Shown here: positions 8,642 through 17,200 of the stretch, in pieces
Numbering within the stretch: the stretch's first letter is position 1
Layout: every line of letters begins with the position of its first letter
Assembly: GCF_019083965.1 (NCBI RefSeq)
Contig: NZ_JAHRCY010000010.1
Location: 1-64,000, forward strand
Direction of reading: 5' to 3'
Origin: Catellatospora tritici
GTDB lineage: Bacteria; Actinomycetota; Actinomycetes; Mycobacteriales; Micromonosporaceae
DNA length: 64,000 nucleotides
Program-made: the position numbers and the translations under genes
The notes under the pieces: model-generated
Seen by the model: only the letters and a program-made list of their open reading frames with translations
The model's database searches: none
Told to the model about the DNA's origin: nothing

Positions 8642-9601
8642 ATGACCGATCCGATGCCGACCGTACGGCGCGGCAACTTCACCGCGGGCGACCGCGTGCA
8701 GCTCACCGACCCGAAGAACCGGATGCACACCATCGTGCTGGAGCCCGGCAAGGCGTTCCACACCCACCGCGGCATCCTGGCTCACGACGACCTGATCGGA
8801 CGCCCCGACGGCAGCGTGGTGCACTCTACCGGCAACACCGCCTACCTGGCGCTGCGGCCGCTGCTGGCCGACTACGTGCTGTCCATGCCGCGTGGCGCGC
8901 AGGTGATCTACCCGAAGGACGCGGCGCAGATCGTGGCCATGGGCGACGTCTTCCCGGGTGCGAAGGTGCTGGAGGCGGGCGTCGGGTCCGGCGCGCTGTC
9001 GTGCTCGCTGCTGCGGGCGGTCGGGCCCGAGGGCGAGCTGTGGTCCTACGAGCTGCGCGACGACTTCGCCGCGGTGGCCCGCAAGAACGTCCAGGCGTGG
9101 TTCGGCACCACCTGGGCCGCCGACGGCAAGCCCGCGAGCCCGTCGATGCCGTCGTGGCACCTGCACGTCGGCGACGTCGCCGACAACGCCGAAACCGGCT
9201 TCGACCGGATCATCCTGGACATGCTCACCCCGTGGGAGGCCCTCGACATGGTCGAGCGCGCCCTGCTGCCCGGCGGGGTGTTCATCGGGTACGTGGCCAC
9301 CACCCCGCAGCTGTCGGAGCTGGTCGAGGCGCTGCGCGAGCGCGGCTTCACCGAGCCGCTGGCCTGGGAGTCACTGGTGCGCGACTGGCACGCCGACGGC
9401 CTGGCCGTCCGCCCCGACCACCGCATGATCGCGCACACCGCGTTCCTGGTGCGCGCCCGCAAACTCGCCCCCGGGGTGACCGCCCCGCCGCGCCGCCGCA
9501 AGCCCAGCAAGGGGCGCGAGGCCTACGAGCTGCGCCGCTCTGCCGCCACCACCGCCGCCAGCGCCGGCGAGGACACGCCGGTGCGCGAAAACGAGGAGTG
9601 A
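8642..9601 (+). CDS. trmI: tRNA (adenine-58-N1)-methyltransferase
   Basis: A 319-residue SAM-dependent enzyme making m1A58 in the T-loop of tRNA. It has an N-terminal beta domain (about 1-80) and a Rossmann methyltransferase with the SAM loop LEAGVGSGALS, acidic strand end SYELR and the catalytic-region motif ILDMLTPWEAL. The basic C-terminal tail (PPRRRKPSKGR) fits tRNA binding. ATG 8642 is 4 bp after the protease stop. In mycobacteria the same gene sits next to the RecB-like nuclease and close to mpa, and the arrangement is preserved here. Confidence 0.95.
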   Translation: MTDPMPTVRRGNFTAGDRVQLTDPKNRMHTIVLEPGKAFHTHRGILAHDDLIGRPDGSVVHSTGNTAYLALRPLLADYVLSMPRGAQVIYPKDAAQIVAMGDVFPGAKVLEAGVGSGALSCSLLRAVGPEGELWSYELRDDFAAVARKNVQAWFGTTWAADGKPASPSMPSWHLHVGDVADNAETGFDRIILDMLTPWEALDMVERALLPGGVFIGYVATTPQLSELVEALRERGFTEPLAWESLVRDWHADGLAVRPDHRMIAHTAFLVRARKLAPGVTAPPRRRKPSKGREAYELRRSAATTAASAGEDTPVRENEE

Positions 9602-9603
9602 TC

Positions 9604-10158
9604 GTGCCCGGGTCGGTCTTCCCCGACTGGTCGCCCTACCCCGACCTGGACTCGGCGGCGCGCGCCTACCTGCGCGACCCCGAGGTGGCGCTGGAGGCCC
9701 TGGAGGGCGTCCTGCGAGGCACCCAGGTGCTCGGCTTCACCCTGGAGCGCTTCGTCAACGAGTACAACGGGGTGTGGCAGGAGGTGGTGGTCTGCGACGG
9801 ATCGCGGCTGCTGCTGTGGCACGGCGAGGACGTGGCGCCCGGTGACGGCCCGCCCGGCTCGATGGTCTCCTCGCTGCGGGTGGTGCCGCTGTCGGTGATC
9901 ACGGAGGTGGGCTGCCGGCGGCGGCTCAGCCGGACCACCGCCGGGCACCTGCGCGTCGACAGCGTCGACGTGTACCTGTTGCTCAGCTCGCTGGATGAGT
10001 CGTCCAACGGGCACCCGCTGGACGACCCGCACCACGTGGTGCGGCAGGACGCGCTGCGCTTCGGCAAGACGCTGGAGGACGGCGGCTCCGGCCAGATCAC
10101 CCGGCTGGAGGAGTTCGCTCAGTTGATCGCCTCGCTGGCCGGTCGACCGATGCTCTGA
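9604..10158 (+). CDS. Conserved actinobacterial hypothetical protein downstream of TrmI
   Basis: A 184-residue soluble protein without membrane segments or a recognised catalytic motif. It corresponds in position to the uncharacterised mycobacterial gene between trmI and the proteasome ATPase. GTG 9604 is selected because GAGGAG (9593-9598) lies 5 nt before it. GTG 9598, which overlaps the trmI stop, is the alternative and adds two residues. Beta-rich, with several acidic/His stretches (DDPHHVV). Function not assigned. Co-transcribed with trmI and followed by a strong terminator. Confidence 0.85.
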   Translation: MPGSVFPDWSPYPDLDSAARAYLRDPEVALEALEGVLRGTQVLGFTLERFVNEYNGVWQEVVVCDGSRLLLWHGEDVAPGDGPPGSMVSSLRVVPLSVITEVGCRRRLSRTTAGHLRVDSVDVYLLLSSLDESSNGHPLDDPHHVVRQDALRFGKTLEDGGSGQITRLEEFAQLIASLAGRPML

Positions 10159-10183
10159 CGGCACCACCAAAAGACGGTACGAA

Positions 10184-10223
10184 AAAGGCCCCGCTGCCCG
10201 GTTCCTGCCGGGTCGGGGCCTTT
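10184..10223. terminator. Bidirectional rho-independent terminator
   Basis: Stem AAAGGCCCCG (10184-10193) pairs with CGGGGCCTTT (10214-10223). An inner CCCGG/CCGGG stem closes the loop. A-rich on the left and T-rich on the right, so it can stop both the trmI operon and the converging ferredoxin gene. Confidence 0.9.
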
Positions 10224-10256
10224 GCCGTATTAAGCTGATAGCGGACAGCGACAGGC

Positions 10257-10541
10257 TCAGCGCAGCGCGTTGCGCTCGTCCTCGCTCAGCGGTTCCGAGT
10301 CGGAGGTGTGCTGGATGTGGATGCACTCGCCGGGGCACTCGTTGGCCGCGTCGATGACCTCCAGGCGCAGGTGGGCCGGGATCGCCACCGTCTCACCGGG
10401 CGACATCCGCAGCTCACCGTCCTCGCCCTTCACGTAGGCCAGGCCGTCGACGTCGAACTCGAAAACCTCGGGGGCGTACTGCACGCACAGGCCGTCGCCC
10501 GTGCACAGATCCTGATCCACCCGCACCCGCAGCTCTGTCAC
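10257..10541 (-). CDS. Small ferredoxin ([3Fe-4S]/[4Fe-4S] type)
   Basis: A 94-residue acidic electron carrier. Cluster ligands come from DLCTGDGLCVQYAP at the N-terminus and NECPGECIH at residues 68-76. The Asp-Gly within the first motif and the Cys-Pro of the last are typical of actinobacterial single-cluster ferredoxins. Start is GTG 10541. A middle insertion (FDVDGLAYVKGEDGE) is usual for the family that sits beside the proteasome ATPase gene. It lies alone, convergent with the trmI operon. Redox partner not evident. Confidence 0.9.
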   Translation of the reverse strand: MTELRVRVDQDLCTGDGLCVQYAPEVFEFDVDGLAYVKGEDGELRMSPGETVAIPAHLRLEVIDAANECPGECIHIQHTSDSEPLSEDERNALR

Positions 10542-10640
10542 GTCCCCGACCCTAGCGCGCCGCCGCTCCGCACCGCCCGGCAGGGCCCGGCCGAGAGGAA
10601 TTCTCGATCAGCTTCTTCGGGTACGCGGGTGTCGGGAGGG

Positions 10641-10668
10641 TTCAACTGGGGCGATCAGCCGCTAGTGT
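10641..10668 (+). promoter_or_regulatory. Probable arc promoter
   Basis: TTCAAC (10641-10646) and TAGTGT (10663-10668) are 16 nt apart, giving a start site near 10675 and a leader of about 60 nt ending in GGGGAGG (10725-10731). Confidence 0.55.
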
Positions 10669-10737
10669 TAGGAGCACCCTTGATGTCGGCCCGATCGAGG
10701 TGGGACCGACAGGAGGACACCCCCGGGGAGGTGGGAC

Positions 10738-12504
10738 GTGGCAAAGAGCGACGACGCGGATGCGCGCGCCGCGCGGTGGGAGAAGGAAGCCAACGATCTC
10801 TCCACTCAGGTCGCGTTCCTGCAAGAGGAGCTCGCCCTGTTGCGGCGAAAGCTGAGCGAGAGTCCGCGGCATGTACGTCAGCTGGAGGAGCGGCTCGCCG
10901 CGACTCAGGCACAGCTGGCCCGGCTGACCGAGAACAACGAACGACTGGTGGCCACGCTCAAGGAAGCGCGCGCCCAGATCGTGACGCTCAAGGAGGAGAT
11001 CGACCGCCTGGCGCAGCCGCCGAGCGGTTACGGTGTCTTCCTGTCCCGGCATGAAGACGGCACGGTGGACGTCTTCACCGGCGGGCGCAAGCTGCGGGTG
11101 GCCGTGTCGCCGTCGCTGGACGTCGACGCCCTGCAGCGTGGGCAGGAGGTCCTGCTCAACGACGCCCTCAACATCGTCGACGCGCTCGGCTTCGAGCGGG
11201 TCGGCGAGGTCGTCATGCTCAAGGAGATCCTCGACGGGGGTGACCGTGCTCTGGTCATCTCGCACGCCGACGAGGAGCGGATCGTGTTCCTGGCCGAGGG
11301 CCTGATCGCCAGCACGCTGCGGTCCGGCGACTCGCTCATGATCGAGCCCCGGTCGGCGTACGCGTACGAGCGCATCCCCAAGAGCGAGGTCGAGGACCTC
11401 GTGCTGGAGGAGGTGCCCGACGTCGACTACACCGACATCGGCGGCCTGGTGCACCAGATCGAGCAGATCCGCGACGCCGTGGAGCTGCCCTTCCTGCACG
11501 CGGACCTGTTCCGCGAGCACCACCTGCGCCCCCCGAAGGGTGTGCTGCTCTACGGCCCGCCCGGCTGCGGCAAGACCCTCATCGCCAAGGCGGTGGCCAA
11601 CTCGCTGGCCAAGAAGATCGCCGAGCGCCGCGGCGAGGAGAAGAAGACCAGCTACTTCCTCAACATCAAGGGCCCGGAGCTGCTCAACAAGTACGTCGGC
11701 GAGACCGAGCGGCACATCCGGCTGATCTTCCAGCGAGCTCGGGAGAAGGCTTCCGAGGGTACGCCGGTGATCGTGTTCTTCGACGAGATGGACTCGATCT
11801 TCCGTACTCGCGGCTCCGGCGTCTCCTCGGACGTGGAGAACACCATCGTCCCGCAGCTGCTGAGCGAGATCGACGGCGTGGAGGGCCTGGAGAACGTCAT
11901 CATCATCGGCGCCTCCAACCGCGAGGACATGATCGACCCGGCCATCCTGCGGCCGGGCCGCCTCGATGTGAAGATCAAGATCGAGCGGCCCGACGCCGAG
12001 GCGGCCAAGGACATCTTCAGCAAGTACATCCTGACCGGCCTGCCGTTGTCCCCGGACGACCTGGCCGAGCACGGTGGCAACGCCGAGGCGTGCGTGCACG
12101 CGATGATCAACTCGGTGGTGCTGCGGATGTACTCCGAGACCGAGGAGAACCGCTTCCTGGAGGTCACCTACGCAAACGGTGACAAGGAGGTCCTGTACTT
12201 CAAGGACTTCAACTCCGGCGCGATGATCCAGAACATCGTCGACCGCGGCAAGAAGATGGCGATCAAGGAGTTCCTGTCCTCGGGCAAGAAGGGGCTGCGC
12301 CTGCAGCACCTGCTCGACGCCTGCCTGGACGAGTTCCGCGAGAACGAGGACCTCCCCAACACCACCAACCCCGACGACTGGGCCCGCATCTCCGGCAAGA
12401 AGGGCGAGCGGATCGTGTACATCCGCACGCTGGTCTCCGGCGGCAAGGGCACCGAGTCCGGGCGCTCGATCGACACCGTCAGCAACACCGGCCAGTACCT
12501 GTAA
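10738..12504 (+). CDS. arc: Proteasome-associated AAA+ ATPase (ARC/Mpa)
   Basis: Hexameric unfoldase that recognises Pup-tagged proteins and feeds them to the 20S proteasome. The 588 residues show an N-terminal coiled coil (about 18-92) that binds Pup, tandem OB domains (about 95-235), and an AAA module with Walker A GPPGCGKT (273-280), Walker B VIVFFDEMD and the arginine finger region RPGRLD. The C-terminal tail ends GQYL, the proteasome-docking and gate-opening motif. GTG 10738 follows GGGGAGG by 6 nt. Transcribed alone, with a 15-bp hairpin right after the stop. Confidence 0.98.
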   Translation: MAKSDDADARAARWEKEANDLSTQVAFLQEELALLRRKLSESPRHVRQLEERLAATQAQLARLTENNERLVATLKEARAQIVTLKEEIDRLAQPPSGYGVFLSRHEDGTVDVFTGGRKLRVAVSPSLDVDALQRGQEVLLNDALNIVDALGFERVGEVVMLKEILDGGDRALVISHADEERIVFLAEGLIASTLRSGDSLMIEPRSAYAYERIPKSEVEDLVLEEVPDVDYTDIGGLVHQIEQIRDAVELPFLHADLFREHHLRPPKGVLLYGPPGCGKTLIAKAVANSLAKKIAERRGEEKKTSYFLNIKGPELLNKYVGETERHIRLIFQRAREKASEGTPVIVFFDEMDSIFRTRGSGVSSDVENTIVPQLLSEIDGVEGLENVIIIGASNREDMIDPAILRPGRLDVKIKIERPDAEAAKDIFSKYILTGLPLSPDDLAEHGGNAEACVHAMINSVVLRMYSETEENRFLEVTYANGDKEVLYFKDFNSGAMIQNIVDRGKKMAIKEFLSSGKKGLRLQHLLDACLDEFRENEDLPNTTNPDDWARISGKKGERIVYIRTLVSGGKGTESGRSIDTVSNTGQYL

Positions 12505-12519
12505 CGGCCACCGACGAAA

Positions 12520-12553
12520 GCGGCGGGTGTGCTCCTCGGAGCACACCCGCCGC
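12520..12553. terminator. Perfect 15-bp hairpin after arc
   Basis: Arms 12520-12534 and 12539-12553 are perfectly complementary around the tetraloop CTCG. There is no T tract. It sits between the convergent arc and glycosyltransferase genes. Confidence 0.8.
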
Positions 12554-12570
12554 GTCGCGTCAGGGCCGGA

Positions 12571-13596
12571 TCAGTGGGCCGCGATCCCGGTCAGCCGATC
12601 GCCGTCGGACTCGTCGGCGGGCTCCGTGGCGTGCGCCGCAGTGTGCTCCTGGGGCGGCACGTGCATCGCCGAGTCGTAGCCGACGATGTACATCGGGCGG
12701 CCCTTGACCTCGGCGTACAGTCGCCCGAGGTACTCGCCGAGCAGGCCCAGGCACAGCAGTTGCAGGCCGCCGATGAACAGGACCGCGGTGAACAGCGACG
12801 TCCAGCCGCTGACCGTGTCGCCCCGGGAGTGCTGCACGATGCTGTAGATGCCCAGCCCGAGGCAGGCCAGGAAGCTGAGCAGACCCGACCAGGTCGCCAG
12901 GCGCAGTGGCGCGGCCGAGAAGTTGGTGACGCTGTCGATCGCCAGCTTGATCATCTTGCTGAGCGGGTATTTGGTGCTGCCCGCCGCGCGCACGTCACGC
13001 CGGTAGGTCACCTCGCCGCTGGGGAAGCCCAGCCACGGCACCAGCAGCCGGTACACCGGCTGGTGCTCCGGCATCGACTTCAGCGCGTCCACCGCCGCCC
13101 GGCTCAGCAGCCGGAAGTCACCGGCGTTGTGCGGGATCTTCTTGCCGACCAGCCGCCGCATCACCCGGTAGTAGAGCTGGGCGGTGTGCCGCTTGAAGAA
13201 GCTGTCGGTCGTGCGGTCGTCGCGTACGCCGTACACGATGTCCAGGCCGTTGGCCCGCGCCAGGTCCAGCATCTCCAGGATCTTCTCCGGCGGGTCCTGC
13301 AGGTCGGCGTCGATGCTGGCGACGTACCGCCCACGCGAGCGGTGCAGCCCGGCGGTCAGCGCCGCCTGGTGCCCGCTGTTGCGCCGCAGCCGGACGACGC
13401 GCAGGCCCGGCCACAGCCGCGCCGCCTGGATGAGCATGGCTCCGGTCGCGTCGGCGCTGCCGTCGTCGACCGCGACGACCTCGTACGAGATCTCGGCACC
13501 GTCCAGCACCGGGCGCAGCCGCTCGATCAGGAGTGGGAGAACCTCCTGCTCGTTGTACATCGGAATCACGACGGAGAGGGTTGGGGGGGTTGCCAT
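12571..13596 (-). CDS. Family 2 glycosyltransferase, membrane-anchored (polyprenyl-phosphate sugar transferase type)
   Basis: A 341-residue GT-A enzyme. The N-terminal catalytic domain starts SVVIPMYNEQEVL and has the nucleotide site VVAVDDGSADAT and the metal motif DADLQD. Two C-terminal membrane spans lie at about 228-250 and 265-290, the build of GtrB/ArnC/dolichol-phosphate-mannose-like enzymes that load a sugar on polyprenyl phosphate. ATG 13596. The next gene upstream (13645-15333) is a polytopic glycosyltransferase-like protein that could use the lipid-linked sugar, so the two probably form a glycosylation pair (inference). Confidence 0.87.
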   Translation of the reverse strand: MATPPTLSVVIPMYNEQEVLPLLIERLRPVLDGAEISYEVVAVDDGSADATGAMLIQAARLWPGLRVVRLRRNSGHQAALTAGLHRSRGRYVASIDADLQDPPEKILEMLDLARANGLDIVYGVRDDRTTDSFFKRHTAQLYYRVMRRLVGKKIPHNAGDFRLLSRAAVDALKSMPEHQPVYRLLVPWLGFPSGEVTYRRDVRAAGSTKYPLSKMIKLAIDSVTNFSAAPLRLATWSGLLSFLACLGLGIYSIVQHSRGDTVSGWTSLFTAVLFIGGLQLLCLGLLGEYLGRLYAEVKGRPMYIVGYDSAMHVPPQEHTAAHATEPADESDGDRLTGIAAH

Positions 13597-13644
13597 GGCG
13601 TCCTTCAGTGGGGGTAGCGCGAAGAAGTCGTCAGGGGTGCCTTG

Positions 13645-15333
13645 TCAGGCGGCCCAGTCCGGTCGGACCTTGACCTGGCACAGCACGTAGCCCTCGACTA
13701 CTACATCATGGATGACCCGGTAGTCCGGCCAGGTATCGGCCCGAAAATCCCTCATCATCCAGAAAGTGAAGTCAGGTGCCCGGCCGGCCGGGGCCCACTT
13801 GAGCTCCGGCGGCAGGTAGTTGTCGGTCAACTGGACCGGCACGAAGCCGTTGCGGAAGGTCGCGGTCGGGGTCGGGGCGTACTGACGCCAGTTGTCGGCC
13901 AGCCACACCGCCGCCTCCCGGGAGCAGACGGCCCAGTAGTCGGTCTCGAACCGGCCCTGCGCGCCGCGATACTCGCCCACCACCGGGCTGAAGTACATGT
14001 ACTCGTACGGGTACAGGCGCGCGCTCGCCGCCACGACCTGCACCTGGCTCGCGACCAGCGCCAGCACCACCAGCGCTAGCACCGGCGTCCGCGCGCCGCC
14101 GCCCAGCCGCGCCGCGACCGCCCGCCCCAGCCGCACCAGCGCGTACGCGGCGATCAGGATCAGCGGCGGGATGACGAACAGGAAATGCCGCGGACCGTTG
14201 TACATAGTCGCGTGCATCCCGATGATCATCAGCAGCGGAACCAGCGCGGCCCCCACCACCAGGAGCGGACGGAGGTCGCTCGCGCGCCCGCGGATCAGGT
14301 CGATCGAGATCAGGCCGATACCCGCCAGCGCGAACAGCACCGTCGGCAGTGGCGAGCCGATCAGCAGCCACACCGGCGCGTACCACGAGGGCAGGTTCAT
14401 CGCCGGCACCATCTGGCCGTCGAACAGGATCGAGTTCAGCCACGGATACTTCGACATCGATCGGAACGAGTCGAGCAGCCCGAACACCGGATTGAGGATC
14501 AGATACGGCCACAGCGCCACCATCGTCGCGTAGGTGGCCACGCCCAGCACCAGACCGCCGCGCAGCTGCTTGAACAGGCTCGCCCGCCAGGTGCCGCCGC
14601 GCACCGCCGCGCGCCCGTACCGGACCCACCACGTCGCGGCCATCATCACCAGCAGCCCGCCCCAGACCAGCGCGTTGATCCGGATCGCGGCCGCGGCGCC
14701 GATGGACACCCCGACCAGGGCCGTGTCCAGCAGGTACCGGCGCCCCTGCGGCCAGCGTCGCACCAGGCGCAACACCAGCCACAGCGTGAACAGCATCGCC
14801 ACCGCGAGCGGCATGTCCTTCGAGTTGTTGAAGATCGCGCCCAGGTAGCGGGGATACAGCGTCAACCCGAGCGCCGCGACCAACGCCAGCCACCAGCCGC
14901 CGAGCTCCAGGCCGCACAGCGCGATCGCCAGCACGCCGAGCACGCCCGCCAGTGCGGTCACCACCGAGCGCACCTGCCAGGGGTCGGCGTCCACCGTCTT
15001 CTTGGCGACCTTCTGCGCCACCGCCACGACCGTCTCGAAGAACGGCCCGTGCTGCGGCATCTGCAGATCGTCGCGGTACTCCAGGAACCTCTTGTCCTGC
15101 CCGCCCGAGGTGTACCAGGACAGCGTCCGCTGGCCGTAGTTGTCCTGCAGCGGCTCGTCGTAACTGCGCCCGTGCACACCGGCCTGGGTGAACACGTACC
15201 CGAGCAGGACCAGGAAGAGGAGTGCGAGCAGCAGACGGGGCAACCGGTTGCCCGACCACCAGCGTGGCGTACCGGTGACCGGACTCACTCGGCCCTGCTC
15301 CTGCTGAGCAGGGCCAGGCAGGATGGTGGTCAT
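13645..15333 (-). CDS. Polytopic glycosyltransferase-like membrane protein (GT39/ArnT type)
   Basis: A 562-residue protein with about 10-11 membrane segments between residues 32 and 430. The first outside loop contains SYDEPLQDNYG, resembling the acidic loop of GT-C transferases, and the C-terminal 130 residues form a soluble domain. Start ATG 15333 gives a 30-residue cytoplasmic N-terminus. It lies 48 bp upstream of the lipid-sugar transferase and is divergent from dop by 69 bp. Sugar and acceptor are unknown. The family name is by architecture, not by a decisive motif. Confidence 0.75.
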   Translation of the reverse strand: MTTILPGPAQQEQGRVSPVTGTPRWWSGNRLPRLLLALLFLVLLGYVFTQAGVHGRSYDEPLQDNYGQRTLSWYTSGGQDKRFLEYRDDLQMPQHGPFFETVVAVAQKVAKKTVDADPWQVRSVVTALAGVLGVLAIALCGLELGGWWLALVAALGLTLYPRYLGAIFNNSKDMPLAVAMLFTLWLVLRLVRRWPQGRRYLLDTALVGVSIGAAAAIRINALVWGGLLVMMAATWWVRYGRAAVRGGTWRASLFKQLRGGLVLGVATYATMVALWPYLILNPVFGLLDSFRSMSKYPWLNSILFDGQMVPAMNLPSWYAPVWLLIGSPLPTVLFALAGIGLISIDLIRGRASDLRPLLVVGAALVPLLMIIGMHATMYNGPRHFLFVIPPLILIAAYALVRLGRAVAARLGGGARTPVLALVVLALVASQVQVVAASARLYPYEYMYFSPVVGEYRGAQGRFETDYWAVCSREAAVWLADNWRQYAPTPTATFRNGFVPVQLTDNYLPPELKWAPAGRAPDFTFWMMRDFRADTWPDYRVIHDVVVEGYVLCQVKVRPDWAA

Positions 15334-15390
15334 ACCGACTCCCCCGTGAAGTTAGCAGTACTGCGGCGGCGCCGGGGGCGCCGTGTCGTC

Positions 15391-15396
15391 TAGGCT
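15391..15396 (+). promoter_or_regulatory. -10 box of dop, leaderless arrangement
   Basis: TAGGCT ends 6 nt before the dop ATG (15403), placing transcription start at or next to the start codon. No ribosome-binding site is present. Confidence 0.55.
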
Positions 15397-15402
15397 CGAC
15401 CC

Positions 15403-16920
15403 ATGACTGTGCGTCGGATCATGGGTACGGAGGTAGAGTACGGGATCTCCGTGCCAGGGCAACCCGGTGCGAACCCGATGGTCACCTCCTCGCAGGTGGT
15501 CAATGCCTACGGCGCCCGCCCCGAACTGGCCCGCGGTGGCCGGGCCAGGTGGGACTACGAGGAGGAGTCGCCGCTGCGCGACGCTCGGGGCTTCAGCTAC
15601 ACCGGCGCCGCCTACGACCCGGCGGAGGCACTGGCCGACGAGGACCTGGGTCTGGCCAACGTGATCCTCACCAACGGCGCCCGGCTATACGTCGACCACG
15701 CCCACCCGGAGTACTCCACCCCCGAGGTGACCAACCCGCTGGACATCGTCCGCTGGGACAAGGCCGGGGAGCAGGTCATGGCCGAGGGCGCGCGCCGCGC
15801 CGCCACGATCCCCGGCAGCCACCAGATCCACCTCTACAAGAACAACACCGACAACAAGGGCGCCTCGTACGGCGCGCACGAGAACTACCTGATGAAGCGG
15901 CAGACCGCGTTCGCCGACATCGTCACGTACCTCACCCCGTTCTTCGTGACCCGGCAGATCTTCTGCGGGGCCGGGCGGGTCGGTATGGGCCAGGACGGCA
16001 GCCAGGCCGGGTTCCAGATCAGCCAGCGCGCCGACTTCTTCGAGGTCGAGGTCGGGCTGGAGACCACGCTCAAGCGGCCGATCATCAACACCCGCGACGA
16101 GCCGCACGCCGACGCCGACAAGTACCGCCGCCTGCACGTGATCATCGGTGACGCGAACCTGTCCGAGATCTCCACGTACCTCAAGGTCGGCACCACCGCC
16201 CTCATCCTGGCGATGATCGAGGACAAGGCGCTCACCACCGACCTGGGCATCGCCGACCCCGTCGCCGAACTGCGCGCGGTCAGCCACGACCCCACCCTGC
16301 GCCACACCATGCGCCTGCGCGACGGCCGCCGCCTGACCGCCCTGGAGGTCCAGTGGGCGTTCCTGGAGCGCGCGCGGGCCTACACCGAGGCGCGCACCGG
16401 CGCCGACACCGACGCGATGACCCTCGACGTGCTCGACCGGTGGGAGAGCGTGCTGACGCGCCTGGAGCGCGACCCGATGCTGCTCGCCGACGAGCTGGAC
16501 TGGGTGGCCAAGCTCCGGCTGCTGGAGGGCTACCGGGAGCGCGAGAACCTGGGCTGGGCCTCGTCCAAGCTCCAGCTGGTGGATCTGCAGTACTCCGACG
16601 TGCGCCCGGAGAAGGGCCTCTACCACCGGCTGGTGGCTCGTGGGGCGATGAAGACGCTGCTGGACCCGGAGTCGACCCGGCTCGCGATGACCGAGCCGCC
16701 GGAGGACACCCGGGCCTACTTCCGCGGCCGCTGCCTGGGCAAATACGCGTCCGAAGTGGTCGCGGCGAGCTGGGACTCGGTGATCTTCGATGTGGGCCGG
16801 GAGGCGCTGGTGCGCGTGCCCATGATGGAGCCCGAGCGCGGGACCAAGAAGCACGTCGGCGCGCTGTTCGACCGTTGCCCCAGCGCCAAGGACCTCCTGG
16901 AAGTGATCACCGCGGGGTGA
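15403..16920 (+). CDS. dop: Depupylase/deamidase of Pup (Dop)
   Basis: A 505-residue carboxylate-amine ligase-fold enzyme that removes Pup from tagged proteins, and in species with Pup-Gln also deamidates Pup. Seen here: the ATP/metal motif MGTEVEYGIS, the Dop-specific loop (about residues 40-62, ELARGGRARWDYEEESPLRD) absent from PafA, and the catalytic Asp at 98 in GARLYVDHAHPEYSTPE. ATG 15403, leaderless. Pup follows 60 bp downstream. Because this Pup already ends in Glu, depupylation is probably its main role. Confidence 0.97.
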   Translation: MTVRRIMGTEVEYGISVPGQPGANPMVTSSQVVNAYGARPELARGGRARWDYEEESPLRDARGFSYTGAAYDPAEALADEDLGLANVILTNGARLYVDHAHPEYSTPEVTNPLDIVRWDKAGEQVMAEGARRAATIPGSHQIHLYKNNTDNKGASYGAHENYLMKRQTAFADIVTYLTPFFVTRQIFCGAGRVGMGQDGSQAGFQISQRADFFEVEVGLETTLKRPIINTRDEPHADADKYRRLHVIIGDANLSEISTYLKVGTTALILAMIEDKALTTDLGIADPVAELRAVSHDPTLRHTMRLRDGRRLTALEVQWAFLERARAYTEARTGADTDAMTLDVLDRWESVLTRLERDPMLLADELDWVAKLRLLEGYRERENLGWASSKLQLVDLQYSDVRPEKGLYHRLVARGAMKTLLDPESTRLAMTEPPEDTRAYFRGRCLGKYASEVVAASWDSVIFDVGREALVRVPMMEPERGTKKHVGALFDRCPSAKDLLEVITAG

Positions 16921-16943
16921 TCGCTTTCGTCGGCGGCGCGCGC

Positions 16944-16949
16944 TAGGTT
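16944..16949 (+). promoter_or_regulatory. -10 box candidate for pup
   Basis: TAGGTT lies 31 nt before the pup ATG and after the dop stop (16920). The pup ribosome site AGGAGG (16970-16975) follows. It would give pup its own short-leader transcript. Confidence 0.4.
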
Positions 16950-16980
16950 TAAGGCCCACGAAAGGCTTCAGGAGGCGAAG

Positions 16981-17193
16981 ATGGCCACGCAGGACGGTGG
17001 ACAGTCACAGTCGGGTCGCTCGCGTGACGAGCAGCAGGCCGAGTCGGTCGCGCCCGAGGTCAACCCCGAGGTCGCCGAGCGCGTTGAGAAGATCGGCGAG
17101 GACGTCGACGACCTCCTCGACGAGATCGACGCCGTCCTCGAGGAAAACGCCGAGGAATTTGTGAGGGGCTACGTGCAAAAAGGGGGGGAATAG
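16981..17193 (+). CDS. pup: Prokaryotic ubiquitin-like protein Pup, C-terminal Glu form
   Basis: A 70-residue disordered modifier joined to lysines of target proteins through its C-terminal Glu. The Mpa-binding helix region (about 30-60, VAERVEKIGEDVDDLLDEID) is present. The protein ends VQKGGE, not the GGQ seen in mycobacteria, so it is encoded in ligation-ready form. Only two lysines (37 and 67). ATG 16981 follows AGGAGG by 5 nt. Eight bases separate its stop from the start of the damaged HNH gene. Confidence 0.98.
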   Translation: MATQDGGQSQSGRSRDEQQAESVAPEVNPEVAERVEKIGEDVDDLLDEIDAVLEENAEEFVRGYVQKGGE

Positions 17194-17200
17194 TCCTAGT

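Noticed and set aside
10601..10740. A small RNA in the arc leader
   Set aside because: No hairpin or conserved fold seen; it is explained by promoter and ribosome site.
10642..12546. A 634-codon minus-strand frame antisense to arc
   Set aside because: Composition typical of antisense of high-GC coding DNA; arc is beyond doubt.
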